From Albula goreensis (lineage: Eukaryota > Chordata > Actinopteri > Albuliformes > Albulidae): a stretch of 64,000 nucleotides of DNA. The notes beneath the pieces were generated by a model. The model did not search any database and was not told the origin of the DNA. It saw only the letters and a list, made by a program, of their open reading frames with translations. The position numbers and the translations under genes are program-made. Below are positions 22,710 through 37,200 of this stretch, piece after piece. The stretch covers positions 16,410,628 through 16,474,627 of the forward strand of contig CM040758.1 of the NCBI GenBank assembly GCA_022829145.1, read 5' to 3'. The first letter of the stretch is position 1; every line of letters begins with the position of its first letter.

Positions 22710-25700
22710 ATGGTTTTGGAGACAAATATTGCCTTCCTGATGACAGCTGCACCAGAATCACTGTTGAGTGTGTAGCCTAGCACCAGAACCATTGCTTAGC
22801 AGCCAGAGCCCCTTCACATGCAGACACAGCAGGCCTGTGGAGGAGGGCGCTGGATCAGAGCCTGGAGACAGGCTGACATTGACAGCAGTCACGTGGCCAA
22901 GAGAGCAGCGCTCAGGTACCCACTTAGAGGATCTCAGCTCAGTCAGAAGGCCCTGGCTCTTATCTGTACATAGGGCTTTGAAAATTTGAATGCACTTAAA
23001 ACTCAGACCTTAGGAATGCTCACTTTGACACTGCAGCTTATCGCTTCCTGTCCTCGCTGTGAATATCATGGAAATCATTCAACAGATCAAATTTACTCCT
23101 GACACAGTCCATGAGTAAGTGCGTACCACTAATGAGACCAAAGACTTTACAGAAAGGTCAGTGTTAAGGTCAGGACGACCGCTTTTCCCTTCATCATCTA
23201 AACACTTGGCTTGATTTCCAAGTCATATCTAAATCTTTGTAAATCAAATGCTTGCACTTCAAAGCTCACCAACAGAAGAGTCTGGTTGTTTACTCCACAT
23301 TTAATAACATACTCATCTCATTGGCTTCTGAAATGTGACATTTGTAAATAAGGTGTCTGGTGTAATTAATTAATGAGTGAGCCACAGCAAAACAACTTTG
23401 CAATTTTGTAACTTGTCTAGGCTTTCTAATTTGTCCTCGTGGGGGTTACCACTGCCAAGACCGAACTGAAAAGTTATACTTTTTATTTCGCCATATAAAT
23501 GAAAAAAATGCACCTCTTGTCCTACACAAACATTGTGAAGAACAGGACACATTTCTTTCAAATGATAGATATATTTCCCATCCAAAGAAGGCAAAATCTG
23601 GTTCTTTCACTCTGAATGACTGAATTCAATCCAAGCTATTTATACTGGACATGTTTGTGGAAGGAGAAATGTAGACACAGCGGGTCCCAAAATGCACTTC
23701 CAAAAAGTGGCGCTGGGGGAATAGAGTCGGGGCAGAGAGAGTGGAGTAGTGAAAACTCTGCTGCTCTGGAACCGCTTAAGTCTCCTAATTGGATATGCAG
23801 CATTTTTGGGCTGTCCATTAGGAGCCTTGGATAATTCACTAAACTGCTCCACTGCGACTAGGAAAAAAAAAAACGTTTGTCATAAACGATTCATGAAACA
23901 AAGATGAAACAGAATCTGGGATTATGGCGGTTTGGTGGTTCCGGATTCATGGCTCATTTCAGCCCACTCACTTTCTGTCCAATTCCATTACACAGGGCTG
24001 CAGACACCAGCACCACACATACGCTAAAATAAAAACTTTGCGTTTTTAGGTATAGCATAAACACATTGAAATATGCCCTGCTGTGTGGTGAATCCAGGTA
24101 AAGACCACTGTGTATCAGTGCGGGGCCTAAGTTATTGCGCTGGAGCAACTCCTCCAGCTTATCACTGTCAATTCAGCAACTGGAAGAGGAAATTTCAGAA
24201 ATACTTGGAATATTTAAAAAAAACTGGATTACAATTTTTATTATTAAAAAACAAATTTGTCAACATGATACAAAGATTACAACATATGTAAATGATTGCC
24301 ACTCTTACCATATTTCATCCATACATTGTAATCACAGCTTTCATTCACATGTAATAACATATTTTCCTTGGTGACAATATTGATGAGTTGTTTCATTATG
24401 CAGTATATTATTTATACTAAATTATTACCTTGAGTTTAAATGTAATATGTCAGTGTAAGGGTGTCCTGTTTTTTCACATAATAATTAGAAGAAAATGAAA
24501 CTGCATTCCACAGGCCTCTGCTTTCCATGTCGTTGACTGAAATGAATGGGGGTTTCATAACAGCTTCATTGATTATTCTGAAGTCCTTCAAGTCTGCCCC
24601 CCTTCACCAACCTCCCTCTCCTTTTTATCCATCAGCTTTAAAATAATGGAACAGGCTTGATTTTGAAAGGATCTGTGCCTCTTTCAGCAACCACTGAAGT
24701 AGACCTTAAGTGCCAGTGGAAATCAGTAAAAGAGAGTGTCAGGCTCCAACAGGTGAGAGGGCAGTTCTTTGGAGTGATCTTGTGGTTTGTGTCTTCAGTT
24801 GCAGCCCTCATTAGTAGATCCCCTGCTAGGAGGGAACGTGTGAATGACAGTAACGATGGGATGACCTTTGTGCACATATTGTGCACGAGCAAACACAAAG
24901 CAGGACCGTATGTCCAACAAAACCACATGCTGATTAACAAGTGAGTCAATGGGTGAATCTCCGACTCGCTTATGCAATTCAATTTAGTTTTTTTTTTCTG
25001 TGAAAATCCGATGTGACAGGTTGTGCACTGCTGCCCCCACCCCTCCAAGCTCACACTGTCTAACTGGTAAATGGTGTATTGTGTCCTGCGTTCTCGGGAC
25101 GAGTGCCAGGCTGTGCGGATGACTGAAATATGCAGGATCAAAAGGAACAAGCTGGGGGCAAGGTCGGCCTGGTGCTGGGTTTTACATAAGCGCTGATTTT
25201 TTAATCAAATTCTTCAGGACAGCACATTAGCCGAAAACAATTCCTCAAGAGCCCGTTCAGGTCAGCACTTCACAAGCAGCGGATAATTAGAATCGCATGC
25301 TAATTGAGAGTAATTACAGCACTGCGTTTCAACCATGGAGTCCCCAAACGAGAAGAGGGGGTTCATTGAGGTCGACAGCTCTTCTTTTGGGTTGCACCAT
25401 GGCTGGTCCCCAGAAAGATCATCCACTACTGTGGGAGCCCCAATTGTTTAGTAAATGTTTATATAAAATGTTAGCATTGCTGACTGATACCTAAGGGTTA
25501 ATAATACTATAGTTAACACCGTTAAACTACTGGCAAACCTCTTTCAGACCAGGAGGCAAACAGATTAAAACTGATAAATTAGATACCATTTGGGTGAATA
25601 GATATTACTGAGCTCAGAGTTTAGGATGAGGGCATTACTATATTGTAGATCAGCTCGGGTTCTATGATGTTTCTATGAATATTCCCAGCCATGACTGTGG

Positions 25701-28700
25701 TAGTGTGCCATGTTTCTCCCACCACCACATGGAGCGGGACCTGAGAGAATGAAGAGATGCATGCAGTGATTATCTTTCCAGCTCTTCACTCAGTATGAAA
25801 GTGATTCAGTATGAGAAATGGCATCGAATGTGCAGGAGAAAACTGGACACATTCAAAGAGGGCGCAATCTCGGTAAGCTCAGTGGGACAAGAGAAAATTA
25901 TGGTCACAGACGAAGAGTTCTACAGCAAAGCCCTCTGCAGACTAATTTCCTTATTGGTAAGGCTTCACAAACTCCATAATGGATGGCACTACCATATTCA
26001 CTATTAGTAACTGAATTGTGTATAATAATCATAAACACTTTTCACTCCATTGTTAAACACCATGATTAGTTCCAATCAGTAAGCACTGCCATCACATGCA
26101 TATTGCTGTGCAACTGCCAACAGCAATACAGAGCTGTGGTAGGCTTTTAGAATGCATTATATAGGTTGTTTAAATATAGAAAAGACATCACACCTCATTG
26201 AGGTCGATCTCTCTGTTCAAAGCAAGTAATATGCTAACTCTTTAAGTGTCTTGTTTACTAAAATGCTGAAAGTCAGACAACAGGTGAAGCAAATATTCAA
26301 AATTACTAACACACACACTAACATACACACACCCAAACAGGAGAGAGGCAAGAAACCAAGAACCTCCACCGAGTAACCTTTGGGTGTGCAGTCAACAGAC
26401 CTGCCCACACACTCCAAGGGGACATTAAGGGACTGGTGGAGCCCATGTGCACTGAATGTGCAGAGGTGGTTGAAGCAGTCTGTTAATTAGATGTTTGACC
26501 TTTACAAAGTTCTATTTGAGTCAGTCTGACTGCCATTCAAACACCTACTCATCAAACAAATACCGACTTTTACTATCTCTGGGAAGAGCAGCATGGATCA
26601 TTTCAGCTTCCAGAACCACCATCCACAAGCCTGAGATCCTAATAAAGGGGTTTAACACATTTCTCTCCAAAGATTAATTTAAATGTTTAATAAAACATAT
26701 AGTCCTTTTATTCATGGAATTAGATTTAGGAACTGCATCCAAACTACTCAGCCTGTGCACCAAGTCATGCCCCCATATAAAGCTCTGAAGGTGCCACTTC
26801 CTTGCTGTGTGAAAGAATACATTTCGTTTTCGCATGAACAGCCACTGTCTGAAATCCTGACTTGAGAGTGAGAAAGGGTAATGGGGAGAAAGAGCTTATT
26901 GTTGTGCTGAGGGAAATATACTGAAGTTGGACAGGTCTCCTCCCCATTTTGGGGTCAAGAGCATCTGAAGTATATCAGGGTCCTGTCCAGAAAGGAATCT
27001 TTACAGAGGCAGCGAGGGTCACCCACGTGAATTAAGGCACCCCGACTTCTTTAATGGCTCTTGTATGAATGGCACTCTGTGTTTGAGGGTATCCACTGAT
27101 TGTTGCAAAGGTTCACGCTGAGGTTACACACCACTGGTTACAAAGAGCTCAACGGTTCAAAGACCATTTGATAGCTGAATGCAGATAGACCATACTTAAA
27201 AAATGAAGCATGCTTTTCATGGAACATACTTAAGTAAGTACTGTAGAGAGAGTTTTTGTATCTAAACAATTAAAATACCACACAAAGCGGAATCTCCTCT
27301 TAACAATTATAGAAAAAAGAAAAAATATGCACAATAACTTTGATAGCTCCCTCTGCAATATCTGTCCATTTTACAAAAAATATGCATTTCCACACATTGT
27401 GTTGCCTTTTAAATTTATTCTTTAAAAAGCCTTAATGCCAAAGGACCACCTCTGTAATGCATGCATGTGGTATGATTGATCAGGGACTATGCATGTAAGA
27501 AGAAAGTTGCAAGTTCAGTTCTCAGATAGGTGGGTGCTGATAAATTGAAATTATCTGGGATAAAGCTGACTTGACTTAGGACATGTCCTGCTTTAAACCA
27601 GTAATATCTAAAGACTAAAAGCCAGCAGGTTAAACAAACATCCTACCAAGCAAACAGACAGAGTTGTTTCGAACAGTGTGACAATTACAGAGTTGTGGTT
27701 TGCATTAAAGTTGTTTGCTTGGCCTACTTTTATCATGGGTCTCCAATGAGAGTGCCAGCCCGTCGGTTCAGGCTTTAGATATAAAGCTTTACACTTTCCA
27801 GCATTTTAGGCAAAAGAGGAAGCTGTGAACCCTGTGGAATGCTGTTGGTTTGGAGACCATTTTAATCACTGAGCGTTTTAATGTGTCTTCAGCAGTGAAA
27901 GGGAGCTTGGCTTTGGCAAGCCCATATGAAGAAAAGTGGTTGTCCACTTTTAGTTTACTTTTTTGCTAATAAAAATATAAATGGGAAACAATTCAAACTA
28001 GAAAATGTCTGTCACAGATAGATCTATGGTTATTTTATGATTCCTGAATAACCTAAAATGGCTGGCAGGTTACATGCCCATGAGAATAATGTTTGTTGCG
28101 CAACAATCAATTAAACAAATATAGGCGGCAGATAAATGGGTCTCTATGTGCTTGGTATCATCTAATGTGACCTGAGAATAGCAGTCAGCAAAGGCCATTC
28201 ATGAAACAATAATCTAATTTATAAATCCAAACATTTGGTTAGTTTTATCTCAACAGGACACGTGACTGACCACAGATGATGGGCATTGAAATTGTAGTGA
28301 TTATAACAGGCATGCAGATAAAAGATATTGCCTTCTGTGATTAGTCCCAAGCTGCATGTGACACAACTCTTAAACTGTTACATCATTCACTGTAATGTGA
28401 CAGCACATTCTCATGTGAGCACGCATCTGTCTGTGTCTGAGTTTCACTGTTAACACAAGCACTTTTGTAACTAAAGAAGCATGTTTTTTTTGGACAAGAG
28501 TTACAAAAGCATTGTTTTGAAAGTCTTTGTCCTTCAGAAAAACAGTGGATTTTTCCATGCAGTACAAGTGCTAACTGAGTGAAAGGAGAAATGTGCAGAG
28601 AATAACACAAACAAACTAGGGAATACACACCCTACAATTCGAAAACCTAAGAATGTGCTTTTAAGAGTGTTTCCATCCACATTCAAGTGGAGATTAGATT

Positions 28701-31700
28701 TTTTTTTTGCCACACCAAATCTCCTTCCAAACAAATGCCCTCCCTTTAGCTAGGCTCATGCCAGGTCCGGAGCTGAAGCAGTCTTTTAAAAACATGCCAA
28801 ATTCCCCAAGTGCACTCTGTGTAAACAAAGCCACTGAGATTTTATTTGTCACCGAATGTAAAAAAAAAAAATTCTGCCGTCCCATTCGCAGGGACAACAA
28901 AGGTGCTCTGTTAAAGAGGGGCTGAGGGGTGGCCCGCCCCATGGGACATGCTGTTGCTGCATGGATTTGGGACCTGGGAACGCAAAAGGGACGAGGTGAA
29001 ATTCCACCGTGCCTCTGGGGTCTCCCTGCTGGAACGCGATCGCGTTCCCATCGTAAAAACCACCAAGGTGTGGCACCCGCGTTATGGAGAGGGAAGGGTC
29101 ATGACAAGCTCTCTGCCTGTCTTTATTTGCTTGTCCGATGCGGCTACCAGAGATACCGCATGGCATGTTTAGTGATTTATTTTTTTGTTGTTTATAGCAA
29201 AGCTGACAGCACGTTTAAAGCACATACTGTATGGTTCTACAGTACGCACAGTAAAGGCGTTATGATAATAATACAACAGCCACTTACACAGACCAACAGC
29301 CGTATTTTGAGCAGCAAAAACATAATCCAGACAAAAATCCAGATTTCAGTCTCAAACAACTGCTGTTTTAAAACCATTTGCACCAATGGTGGAACAAAAC
29401 TGTTTAATTTGAATACCATGGGTTTTGGGTTGCCATTTGATGTCTCTATTTCTGCGACAATATAGCATGTGGTTCACATCATGCTATTTCAGAGACCGGG
29501 CAAGAACCACAGTCATTCTTTCAGCAAACTGCCAAAATGGTAAGTTTGCCACCAGATCTAACCTTCACAGTGACTTCCTAGATAGGCTATATTTTATTGT
29601 CTTCCTGAGGTAATCCTAAAAAGTATAAGCATTTTGCATTTGTCATACTAGGGTTCCAGAAAATGAAGCAAACATGCAGTAAGTAAGAAGCAAAGTAAGC
29701 CTTATTCCTGTCTGTGTAGCCTCAAGCTCCAAGCCTAATATCTCCAAAAACAGCAACTTTTGGAGGCCAGTCTTTGCTGTTGTTGTTGTTGTGAAAGTTG
29801 GAAACTCTACTTCTATTTGACTCCCTTTGGAAAGACCCAAACCTCGGCCCAGAGTAATGTGAGCAGCTCCCTTCAGTCTCCAGAAGCCCATTACTCTGCA
29901 CCTCTACCCCACTGCCGCAGTCAGGTCCCAGTCCCAGCTATCTGGGGTGCCCTTTGAAGCCCCCCCTTTTCCAAGACTCCAAAATATCTGCAATGCATGC
30001 CATAACTTTCTGCAAAGCACAAAGGTTCACAGATCAGCAGTTTAAAAGGCAATTGAATCGAAAAAATGAGTGACTGTTCACCTTGACGCCAATCTCATCT
30101 AAATCACAAAACAGACAGGAGATTTTCAGTCTTCTGTAAAAGCTTCCATTCAGTAAATGAAGCGTATTTTGCAGTTTAACCAGGGGAAGTATGCCAAGTA
30201 AAATGACAAGTTTGACATATTTTTCATAATTGACTGTTATGGATAAATCAATTTGTGTACCATAGGTCTTACAAAAATGTAAATTATGCAATTAAATGAG
30301 CTGAAACGGCCATAGTTTTTTATCATGGTTTATGATTCAGTTCTGTGAGGCATCTGTCATAGCTTGCCTTAAAAACTAAAAGCTTCAAAATAAATCACAA
30401 ATTTTCCAAACTTCTTTGGCTGATACACCCTATTTTCATGTACTGTTTTCTCAAGATTAAGTCACTTGCTTTTAAAAGCGGAATGCAAGCCCTATTGATT
30501 GCTTGTAATTCCAATATAGCATACATATCACTACTAATTCAGCCTTCGCTAAATAAATACATATCTATTTCACAAACATGAAAGATTAAAGATAAAAAGA
30601 TAGCATTTTTTTAAATGATTGGCTGTTGATTAATTCTATCACCCTAACATCAATGATGCTGACCAACTGTCTAAGGTGTCCAAAACCAGCTGTCCAATTT
30701 ACACAAACAATGCCGTTATTTCACAGTACACCAGCATTGACTCAAATCAGAGACAGAAAGGGAAAGAGAGTGTGAGAACATAAATCTTACCAGACATAAA
30801 ATGTAAAGCAGTCCAACTAATCTGAGGAAGCGGGCATCTGCTTTCCCAACATCCGAAAGCACTTCCTCAACTTTTTCTGTCCAAGAGATTAAATGGCTTC
30901 TCGGGGCTTACATCCAAGTCCGAGTCTCAATCCGACTCCTGGTCCCTGTGGGCCAAAGGCGGGACAGATTAGGGAACCGGCCCCCTTTCTTTGGAATTGG
31001 TTGTGAACATCTGAGCTATTTTGGGATGCAGACATGTACGTGTAGGGTCTGGAAAGTTCCCCTCCCCTTGGTCCCTGGTCCCTGTGGGCGAGTGACAAGA
31101 TGCAATGTGGGTGGGAGGGGCCCAGTGTGTGAAAAATGTCATCATGTGAGGCATTCGGCGGCCAGGCATGCACCTTTGAGATTAACACAGCGGAAAAGCC
31201 TTAAAGGTGAGGTAACCCAGCTACAGTTTCGGTTGCCATTTGAGACTGGCGCTGGTGGAGCGATATCCGAGAGATGGTGCATTGTAGACTCCGCTGCTGG
31301 ATGGAGCCATTCATTCCTCTACAAAGGCGAACAGTCTGGCCCTCATACCTGTGCATGCTCAAGGCTGCTGAAGACATTGTGGCTCATGGTTTTGTGGCAG
31401 CACAGCATAATACTGGTAGCATTGTCACTTTCTTAGGATACTCACACCTCACCTTTTAAAGCTCATCACTTGGCTCCATGATTTCAATTTGAATTTGAAG
31501 TGACACTGGTGTAGTATGCATTATACATCCATGTAGATATGGGGATGAATGCTTTCCAAAAGGACAGAACTATTTGAAAAAACTGGAAAAACTACTATGT
31601 AAACTTACATTTACTGAAACATACATATACATTTTCGTCCCCTTACATTGAAAAAAACAATATTTTGTACAAGGTTCCTGTCAACCAGAACTCCGTTCAT

Positions 31701-32000
31701 GATGACTTATTCACAAGATCATGCATAAGGAGGTGTACTACAATACGTGATACATGTGTGCAACAAGTGTTATGTAAGTTGTTTGGGATTTTTTCACTCC
31801 TGAGGGTTAGAGGGCTGTTGACAGCAAGCTCATTCATCTCAGGCAGTGTCGTTGGGTAAGAGGGGTGAAGGAAGCCTCTCTTTATGTCATAGGAGAGGTA
31901 ACAGTAGAAAGATGAATGAACTGACCACTCAGTCAGTCCGGATGATTAATTATGTCTGGCATACAGGCCATAGCCAGAGGGCAATCTCCACACGTACACA
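22710..32000 (-). other. sorbs2 intron 1, middle: no gene recognised
   Basis: Mostly AT-rich. Notable items are a CpG-rich patch with an 18-bp palindrome (28925-29165) and a GC-richer block at 30880-31330 with a possible minus-strand donor at 30790. Open frames of 162-178 codons at 24638-25150 (minus), 28929-29465 (plus) and 30948-31436 (plus) look like chance frames, with no recognisable domains. Confidence 0.5.
29031..29048. repeat. perfect 18-bp palindrome
   Basis: GGAACGCGATCGCGTTCC reads identically on both strands and contains four CpG dinucleotides. It sits inside a 240-bp patch that is richer in CpG than the surrounding intron. Confidence 0.95.
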
Positions 32001-32195
32001 CACACACTCAAACCTTTAAGAACACACTTTCACATTGCACAGGTAGCATACACACTGGGTTAAAAACTAAGTGCTTGATCATGTATATAAATACTCTTGC
32101 ACACATTCACAAAAAGAGCATGCACATGTGGACACACACACATACACACACCATCTGCATGAACAAGTACACACACACACAAACACATACTCTCA
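31999..32195. repeat. interrupted (CA)n
   Basis: Several CA runs separated by unique bases between 31999 and 32195. Confidence 0.85.
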
Positions 32196-34115
32196 TCCAA
32201 GGCCCCCGAGAGTTTTGCTTCCCCAACAGGCCTGGAATACATACAGGTCTTTCTGCCCCGCTGCTCCTGCTATTCTCAGGACAGTGATGAGACTTTGGCA
32301 TTGTGAGGTATCACCTCTAAAAGCAGCAGGGGTCTCACTAAGCTGCGTTTAGACCCTTCCCTTCAAACGGCAAGCACAAAAATACACAGAATAAACACAG
32401 GCAGCCTGCAGCCAGTGGCCAGTACTGTACAGCAGACAGGCTCTGAGTTTCAGGCCATACAGTGCATCAGTATGCTATACACTCCACTGCTTTCATATTG
32501 AATGTTCATATGCATTTGTTAAGTCTCTGCTGATGGGGGGAGGGGCGGGGGTCATCCTGTGACATGCAGGATAATTTAGCCGCACTGTTATATAATCCCA
32601 TACGTAATAATGGCATGCTAAAAATAGGCAGCGTTTCGAGAATCTCAAAACTGGCTCTCATATGGAATGAAGATAACAAATGCATGGATAAAAACAAACA
32701 AATTCATGGACTTATAGAGACTCACAGATGTTTTGTTAGGCTTAAATACACCATAGCCAAAGTTTACACAAGGGATCTCAACCTAAGGGCTGGTTTGGAC
32801 ATTGCTTTTTTTGTTTTATCCCAGCAATAAAACACCTGAATCACCTAATCAAGATGAAACATCCTTCTCTATAAATCAGTCCTCTATGTGGCACTCAGAT
32901 TATTTGCAGTGCTCATCAAATTCTGCAGAGCACCCTGGCCACTGGCCAAAGACTCAGGTGCTGACACAGGTTCAGTGGTGTGTGTGTGCTCTTGTGTTAA
33001 GTACTGCCTAATGGTTTTCAGATCAAGCAACACAAGCTTGGAACAATTCAGAAAAGTGATATTGAAAATTTTGAATTGAAACAGCATGCATAATTATTTA
33101 TATAAAATTCAAGTCATCACAAATCACTATACATTTGACCTAAGCTTTGAAGAAATGTGCAGGCTACTTTTTTAAGCTTGTATTCAGGAATGAAGATCCT
33201 CCAGCATGGTGAGTCAACTGTTCACAGATTCAGTTGGCAATATGTAAAATGACTTGTTAAGCTCTGTTCTGTTTTCATACTGTGCCTCCACACATTGTTA
33301 TCGAGTTATCTGGGACAAGCTTTAGGGTTCCAAGCGCAAGGTTTAATTACTTCTAAAAGCTGGCAAGCATCAGCTCAGAATCTCACTGCTATAACCAACG
33401 GAGAAAGCCTGGACAATACTTTTACTGGTAGGGCATCAAATGAGTCACAACTAAGTGATATCAAAGCTGAGAGGCAGCTACATGAACCATATGTGGTGTC
33501 AAGAAGGGTCGCGTCTCAATACCCCTCACTCTTATGATCACAAGGTTGATGTGTAGGAATCGAAAAGGCTGTTCAGAAACTCAAATGAGCAGCACACACA
33601 CAGAAAGGATCTTTAGTCTATGTCAAGACCTATGTCTGTATTTTCACATTCTATTCATCATAGACAAAACAAAAATTCTCTTTTCAGAGTCAGTTTTTTT
33701 TTCTAGTAACTGAGATAGTGGATTAACATTATGGGTGGTATTTCTTTGGAGCATTTTTTTTTGGAAAATACCTCTTTAGTCTATAATTTGTAAAAGTGTT
33801 TGTTAGCTCATTCATTTATCTTATGAGTATACATGAACTGTATATAAATATCATATAAAAACTTCTGTATATATTACATTTTAAATATTTTACACTTATA
33901 GGAACCTGGCCAGATGCATTACATAACGTCAAGCATTGTGATGCCGCCAGATACCCCATTTTATGTAAATGATCATCCTGTTCCTGGTTCAGGTCCTCAG
34001 CTTCTCCCCTAGGACTGAGATGCCAGCCATGTGATGACCATTTGATCCATCTCAGGTTAACTCAGTAGACCAGTAATGAAATCAAAGAAAAGAGTAATTA
34101 AAAGGTTCTCACTCA

Positions 34116-34298
34116 GCTACTTATGTGTCTGTTATTATCCATTCAATATACTTTATGTGTGTGCGGCTACTTGGGTGACTATATCTGTCCATTCAATATA
34201 TTTTATGCATGTATGTGGTTACAGCAGGGGCAATCTGTTTCCAAGCAATATACTTTGTACATTGTAGTTTGTGTGTGTGTGTGTGTGTGTGCGTGTGT
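34116..34298. repeat. three ~50-bp diverged repeats plus (GT)n
   Basis: Units start at 34116, 34166 and 34218. They share GCTAC or GTTAC at the start and TCCATTCAATATACTTTATG (third copy TCCAAGCAATATACTTTGTA) near the end. A (GT)n run follows at 34269-34298. Confidence 0.7.
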
Positions 34299-37200
34299 TG
34301 GTGCATTCATGTGAGATTATTTGAGATAGAAAATTTAGTGAGACAGGGAGATATGTATTTAGAAGCATCAAGTTCAATCATATAACCATTTGGCCATCTT
34401 TTTGCTCCTGGTCTTCCTTGGCCCACCACTAATTACCTTGAAGAAGAAGGCAGGTAACACTGTGTAGAAATTCTAGCATGGTACCTCAATGTACATTGGG
34501 GTGTTCTGCTGAAAGTAATGGTTTATTAAAATATAATTTTCTCCTTTCAAAAATCATTTATTGAGAATGAGGAATATTTTGGACTCATTCAGGAGGAAGT
34601 GGGGAATTGGGACAGTGCTGCCCCGTGTAGAGGCGTTCCTTTCCCCACACATGTGACCTCTGCCCCCTCCTGGCCAGGTGACCCAAAAAAAGGCACATAA
34701 TAACGAACCAAATAAGGCATATCTTCTCTGCCAATGCCTTTTTACAGAACAATGTTGGGTTATTTATAAATCACAGCAACACGCCAGCCTCCCACACCAC
34801 CCACTCCACTCCTCCCCCTCTCCCGACCACACAACTCCCTTTTCTGGCCTTAGATTAGACAGAGCGTGTCGACATCGCCTCCCTGATGCATTTTCAACAC
34901 CCGCTCCGTGATTCGCTCAAATGTGATCTGACTTCCCTCAGGCTCAGTAAATGAGGGGGTTATTAAAAGCGATGGCCAGTGTAAACACGCAAAGCCATTG
35001 TCACATACAATTTTAGCGGCAGTGGGTGAAAAGGCGAAGACAACGTCCATCAATCGTTGGTACAGTATGATGAGAGGATGCTTCCTCAAAGTACTGCAGG
35101 AGGTGTTGGAGGACCTCTTAATACAATGTCCTCCAGGACAGACTGTTACCTGTTTTGGGAAAGATGGGATCCATTTTTGTTCCGTTAAGAATGTGAACTG
35201 GTGATCACTTTTCATTTTTAAATGCCTCCATGTCATTGCTGCCATGACTTCTGACCACTTGGGAGGTAGCAGGCTATAACAGATGACCTTCAAACCATGT
35301 TGAGTAGGTTGAATACTTCCTTTCCATTAAGCCACTCGAACAACTGTGAGAGAAGACTGTGCAGCTAACTCCAGCAGACCATACACTTTGAATTGACCCT
35401 GGGTTGCACTGACACCTTAGCTGACTTATTGAAACCCTCCTGTTCTCCCTGGTGAAAATATGTCACCCTATGGGATCATCAGTCACAGTCAGCACGACAT
35501 CTGAATCCAGTAACCAATTTTAATAACTTTCCACCTAGTTCAGTACAATTACATGTACTTCATACTGTCTCTGTGTTTCATTACCTCAAAAAAACTAATT
35601 TTATTGTTATACCAGAATTTTTCAATTTAGCTGACAACCGTCACTACTGAAACTAATGCGTCAGCTATCCAGGCTCAGATACAAATACATCTTTTATCAC
35701 TCGTGATGCTGTTTGGTTAATCGTGAAGAGCAGAACATCCTGCTAAAGAATAAAAGCTACTGAAGTGAAACTTTTTTGAAGTTCATTGTATGTATTACAG
35801 TGAGTACTGAAACTGGAAAAATGTTAAAAAGCAAAGTTAACATGCTAAAATGGGATCAACACTCAGAAACAAAGGAACTAGTCATGACAAATAGGCTTTA
35901 GCATTTCCTAAACTTTTCCGTTCAAACATGCAGAGACGTTTCTGGCACCTAGCACAGACTGCCAAGTCCTCTGCCCCTAAGCCTGCTTAGACTCTGCCCA
36001 GTAACAGGATCCAAACTAACACACATTCCGCCAGCAGTGATGTCTACTGTAGGATTTACACATCCTCCAGTGGTGTGGAGTTCAAAAGGTGGCTTTCTTT
36101 AGTGTGACGACTCTTTCATCGGACAATCACACAAGGAGACCTGGGGGGCGAAGGGAGGCCTTTGCTGCTTCAGAAATTCCAGCCCCTGGGTGCCAATCAC
36201 GTAGACAGGAGACTATGACCCAGTCTATTTAGCCCCCGGTGGGGCGACATCACCACTGGGGAGCAGGGGGCTGGTGGGTCGTGACAAGTCGCTAAGCACT
36301 GGTGTTAAATTGTCATTAAAGCCTTCCTGTGGCAGTGTGGGAAGGAGAAGAGCAGGTCAAGGCCCTTGTCCAGGACAGCCTGCTCAAATTCACTGCCAGA
36401 GGGCAAAGGTCACACCAACACCTGCCACGACATGCAATATGCCATTTATTTTAGGAGAACGTTAACCCCGCCTCTGTGTAAAATTACAAAAATTAAATAA
36501 ATAAAAAATGCTATGCAAAACAATGTTCCCAAGAATACCTCAAGCCATTTTGCAATTGTAAAAATAGTTACTGTAGATTTTAACTTGTGGTCTCCATATG
36601 AAATGGGAAACACACATAAAATTGTAACATGAGAGAGAATAACCTTCCTGCCTGCAGAAATGTGACCCCCAGCGTGTTGTCTGGTATAGGGAGTTGGTTA
36701 GCACATTAAGACAGCGAGAAAACGATGACACAGCAGCAGTAGCAGTTCCAGCTGCTCCTGGGGTCAATTTCAAAACAGCGCTTTCACTGACTCCTCACAG
36801 AAAGGAGAACAGTGACACAATGGTGACAACGAGGCTATTACACACTGACTGCAGTGAAAAGCGCTTAGGCTTCCAGTCATATCATCCTTGTTGGTTTTTC
36901 AACCACTTCCATAGACACTGATGTCCAGTTTTATGGTTTACATTCCTACTGGCCTCCCTCAGGCACACCTACTATCAGCCAAGCACCCCACCCCAAATAG
37001 GAAGATGGACCAAACATCCCTATTTAGACTTTGGGATGAGTGACCTTTTCCCTATTTATTTCCCTCTTCAGCTGACTCAATGAACTGTCCATTGGCTCTT
37101 GCAATCTCTTGCAGATTGTCTCCTTCACCCTTTGGGGTTTAACTTCTGCACTCATTTGAATGTACATGTGTACATGTCTTGCATGCTAACCCCAAAATGC

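Noticed and set aside
24638-25150. 170-codon minus-strand frame
   Set aside because: No recognisable domain, no splice-site support; chance frames of this size are expected in 64 kb on six frames.
28929-29465. 178-codon plus-strand frame
   Set aside because: Runs from a CpG-rich patch into AT-rich sequence with no similarity or codon signal.
30948-31436. 162-codon plus-strand frame
   Set aside because: Located in a GC-rich block where stops are rare; no domain recognised.
34850-35293. 147-codon minus-strand frame with a 68-codon plus-strand frame inside it
   Set aside because: Neither resembles a known protein; no splice or promoter evidence. A translated database search would settle it.
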